A DNA stretch of 7,505 bases, taken from positions 1-7,505 of the forward strand of contig CAJUNN010000072.1 of assembly GCA_910587955.1 (NCBI GenBank), given 5' to 3'. Shown piece after piece: positions 5,230-7,505 of the stretch. Origin of the DNA: an uncultured Lachnospiraceae bacterium (GTDB lineage: Bacteria > Bacillota > Clostridia > Lachnospirales > Lachnospiraceae). The notes below the pieces were generated by a model. That model saw only the letters and a program-made list of their open reading frames with translations. It was not told the origin of the DNA and did not search any database. Numbering within the stretch: position 1 is the stretch's first letter; each line of letters begins with the position of its first letter. A program made the translations under genes and the position numbers.

Positions 5230-7437
5230 ATGAGTATATACGATACTTTAAATCCGGAGCAGAAAGAGGCGGTGCTTCATACGGAAGGGCCGCTTCTGAT
5301 TTTGGCAGGTGCCGGGTCCGGAAAGACGAGAGTGCTGATTCACCGGGTGGCCTGGCTGATGGAGCAGGGGGTGAATCCCTGGAATATTATGGCCATTACC
5401 TTTACCAACAAGGCGGCAGGCGAGATGCGGGAGCGGGTGGACAAGCTGGTTGGCATGGGCTCTGAGAGCGTGTGGGTGACGACTTTCCATTCTACCTGTG
5501 TGCGGATTCTCCGCCGTCACATTGAACATCTGGGATTTGGCACTTCCTTTTCCATTTATGACGGAGATGATCAGAAGACGGTGATGAAGGAGGTCTGCAA
5601 ACGGCTGCAGATCGATACAAAAATTATCAAAGAGCGCTCCCTGCTGGCGGCGATATCCAAAGCTAAGGATGAGCTGATCGGTCCTCTGGAATATGAGCTG
5701 AATGCAGGAAACGATTACGGGCAGAAGCGGGTGGCTGCCGTCTACAAAGAGTACCAGGCTCAGCTTCGAAAGAACAATGCCCTGGATTTTGACGATCTGA
5801 TTTTTAAGACGGTGGAGCTGTTTGAGAACTGCCCGGAAATTTTGGAGTATTATCAGGAACGGTTCCGTTATATTATGGTGGATGAGTACCAGGATACCAA
5901 TACGGCCCAGTTCCGGCTGGTCCGTCTTTTGGCAGACAAATACCGGAATCTTTGCGTGGTGGGTGATGACGATCAGTCCATTTACAAATTCCGGGGGGCG
6001 AATATCCGGAATATCCTGAATTTTGAGAAGGTGTTTCCGGATGCCAGGGTGATCAAGCTGGAACAAAATTACCGGTCCACCCAGAATATTCTGCATGCGG
6101 CCAATGAGGTAATTGGCAACAATGTGGGAAGGAAGGCAAAGCGTCTCTGGACCGAGAACGAGGAGGGAAGTCCCATCGGCTTCCGGCAGTTTTTGAGCGG
6201 TTTTGAGGAGGCGGAGTATGTGGTGGGAGATATTGTAAAGAGGGTGAGAAACGGTGCGGCCGATTACCGGGATCACGCCATTTTGTACCGGACGAATGCC
6301 CAGTCCCGCTTGTTTGAGGAGAAATTGATCTTTGCAGGAGTACCCTATAAGCTTATTGGTGGAGTAAATTTTTATGCCCGCAAAGAGATTAAAGATCTGC
6401 TGGCTTATTTGAAAACCATTGATAACGGACAGGATGAGCTGGCTGTCCGGCGGATTGTAAATGTGCCCAAACGGGGAATCGGTGCGGCTACCCTGAACCG
6501 GGTACAGGATTATTCCATGGCTTACGGGATTAGCTACTATGACGCCCTTCTGCGGGCGGACGAGATACCGGGAATCGGGAGGGGGGCGTCCAAAATTCTC
6601 CCATTTACGGTTTTGATTCAGACCATGCGGACGAAACTGGAGTATGCTTCCCTGACGGAGCTGATGGAAGAAGTGCTGGAAAAAACGGGTTACCGGGCGG
6701 AGCTGGAGGCCGAGGATACAGAGGAATCCCAGGCAAGGCTGGAAAATATTGATGAGTTTATCAATAAAATTGCAGCCTATGAGGAATCCCAGGAGCATCC
6801 TACCCTGAGCGGCTTTCTGGAAGAAGTGGCGCTGGTGGCAGACATTGACAGCCTGGAGGAGGAGAGCAGCTATGTGGTGCTGATGACTCTTCACAGTGCG
6901 AAAGGCCTGGAGTTTCCTTATGTATATATGGCGGGGATGGAGGATGGCATTTTCCCCAGTTATCTTTCTATCAACGCGGATAATGCCGCGGAGGAGCTGG
7001 AGGAGGAGCGCAGGCTTTGCTATGTGGGGATTACCAGGGCGAAGAAGGAGCTGACCATAACGGCGGCCCGGCAGCGGATGATCCGGGGAGAGACCATGTA
7101 CAATCCTCTTTCCCGGTTTGTGAGGGAGATTCCTAAGGAATATCTGGGAAGCAGTCCAAAGGAAGAGCGCCCGGCGGAGCCGCCCAGGCGGATGGTCTAC
7201 AGCCAGGCCCAGAGCAATTTCCGGGCAAAGGCTTTTGAACCAAAGCAGTTTGCCGTGACGAAGGCGGATCGTCTGAACTATGCGGCAGGGGACCGGGTAC
7301 GGCATATGAAGTTCGGACAGGGAACGGTTCTGGAGATTACCGAGGGCGGCAAGGACTACGAGGTGAAGGTAGATTTTGATACGGCAGGTATCCGGCGGAT
7401 GTTTGCCTCCTTTGCAAAATTGGAAAAAATAGAATAG
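5230..7437 (+). CDS. pcrA: ATP-dependent DNA helicase PcrA (UvrD/Rep superfamily 1)
   Basis: A 735-residue superfamily 1A 3'-5' helicase, normal length for PcrA. Motifs in order: Q motif LNPEQKEAV (7-15); Walker A AGAGSGKT (26-33, catalytic K32); motif Ia ITFTNKAA (56-63); Walker B VDEYQD (217-222); motif III GDDDQSIYKFRGA (245-257); motif IV LEQNYRST (277-284); motif V TLHSAKGLEF (553-562); motif VI YVGITRAKK (598-606, arginine finger R603). The tail DRVRHMKFGQGTV...KLEKI (688-734) matches the Tudor-like RNA polymerase-binding domain of PcrA, which separates it from Rep. Motif III has KF where many PcrA/UvrD proteins have RW. It unwinds DNA in repair, removes RecA and acts on stalled transcription. 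The frame is open upstream to 4945, but ATG 5230 has AGGAGA 5 nt before it and MSIYDTLNPEQ is the expected N-terminus. ligA or pcrB, its usual neighbours in bacilli, are not seen. Confidence 0.95.
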   Translation: MSIYDTLNPEQKEAVLHTEGPLLILAGAGSGKTRVLIHRVAWLMEQGVNPWNIMAITFTNKAAGEMRERVDKLVGMGSESVWVTTFHSTCVRILRRHIEHLGFGTSFSIYDGDDQKTVMKEVCKRLQIDTKIIKERSLLAAISKAKDELIGPLEYELNAGNDYGQKRVAAVYKEYQAQLRKNNALDFDDLIFKTVELFENCPEILEYYQERFRYIMVDEYQDTNTAQFRLVRLLADKYRNLCVVGDDDQSIYKFRGANIRNILNFEKVFPDARVIKLEQNYRSTQNILHAANEVIGNNVGRKAKRLWTENEEGSPIGFRQFLSGFEEAEYVVGDIVKRVRNGAADYRDHAILYRTNAQSRLFEEKLIFAGVPYKLIGGVNFYARKEIKDLLAYLKTIDNGQDELAVRRIVNVPKRGIGAATLNRVQDYSMAYGISYYDALLRADEIPGIGRGASKILPFTVLIQTMRTKLEYASLTELMEEVLEKTGYRAELEAEDTEESQARLENIDEFINKIAAYEESQEHPTLSGFLEEVALVADIDSLEEESSYVVLMTLHSAKGLEFPYVYMAGMEDGIFPSYLSINADNAAEELEEERRLCYVGITRAKKELTITAARQRMIRGETMYNPLSRFVREIPKEYLGSSPKEERPAEPPRRMVYSQAQSNFRAKAFEPKQFAVTKADRLNYAAGDRVRHMKFGQGTVLEITEGGKDYEVKVDFDTAGIRRMFASFAKLEKIE

Positions 7438-7459
7438 TATATATTATATAATTCAAACT

Positions 7460-7478
7460 TCCCACATTAAAAATGGGA
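7460..7478 (+). terminator. Weak terminator-like hairpin after pcrA
   Basis: TCCCA (7460-7464) pairs with TGGGA (7474-7478) around a 9-nt A-rich loop, 22 nt after the pcrA stop. Only a short TTTGCTCCTT follows, not a true U-run, so termination here would be weak at best. The rest of 7438-7505 is A/T-rich with no gene. A TTGAAA at 7487-7492 could be a -35 box for something beyond the window, but its -10 would fall outside. Confidence 0.3.
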
Positions 7479-7505
7479 TTTGCTCCTTGAAAAATCAATA
7501 CTATA

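Noticed and set aside
5248..7305. 685-codon open frame on the minus strand
   Set aside because: It is fully antisense to pcrA, whose product has all helicase motifs. The translation shows no recognisable domain and the frame stays open only because of the codon bias of the real gene.

Overview
The window looks like chromosomal DNA of a Gram-positive anaerobe of the Clostridia, most likely a Lachnospiraceae member. The grounds are moderate GC content, strong AGGAGG-type ribosome binding sites, TTGACA/TATAAT-like promoters, a DUF1836 protein, a PucR/CdaR-type regulator and a PspA-SPFH gene set resembling the ydjF-ydjG-ydjI genes of Bacillus subtilis. The genus cannot be fixed from the sequence alone. 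Nothing indicates a mobile element, prophage or CRISPR array.

Layout. Positions 1-54 hold the 5' part of a tRNA-Thr(GGU) gene on the minus strand, cut by the window edge, with a near-consensus promoter at 78-106. A divergent promoter (160-188) drives a PucR/CdaR-family regulator (239-1327, plus). It ends in an intrinsic terminator whose stem overlaps the 3' end of the convergent DUF1836 gene (1341-1967, minus). From 1968 to 2371 lies a 404-base gap without a gene: two divergent promoters, then a leader of about 280 nt with two exact-period 100-bp tandem units that can fold as RNA. Downstream on the plus strand come four closely spaced genes: pspA (2372-3052), a double zinc-ribbon, single-span membrane protein of YdjG type (3057-4232), a YdjI-like SPFH protein with a C-terminal zinc ribbon (4248-5216), and pcrA helicase (5230-7437). 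The gaps between them are 4, 15 and 13 nt with no terminator visible, so all four may share one transcript.

How the genes may work together. By analogy with B. subtilis, the zinc-ribbon membrane protein and the SPFH protein probably dock PspA on the membrane under envelope stress. No separate YdjH-like gene is present here. PcrA is a housekeeping DNA repair and transcription-associated helicase, perhaps only co-transcribed. The DUF1836 HTH-like protein is divergent from the pspA operon and is a plausible but unproven regulator of it.

The most unusual part is the pspA leader (about 2091-2371). Two 100-bp units, 88% identical without indels, each contain an 8-bp GGA-loop hairpin, and the differences largely preserve pairing. 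The period is not a multiple of three, so coding does not explain it. I do not recognise the motif as any known riboswitch class. It is the best candidate for an undescribed cis-regulatory RNA in this window.
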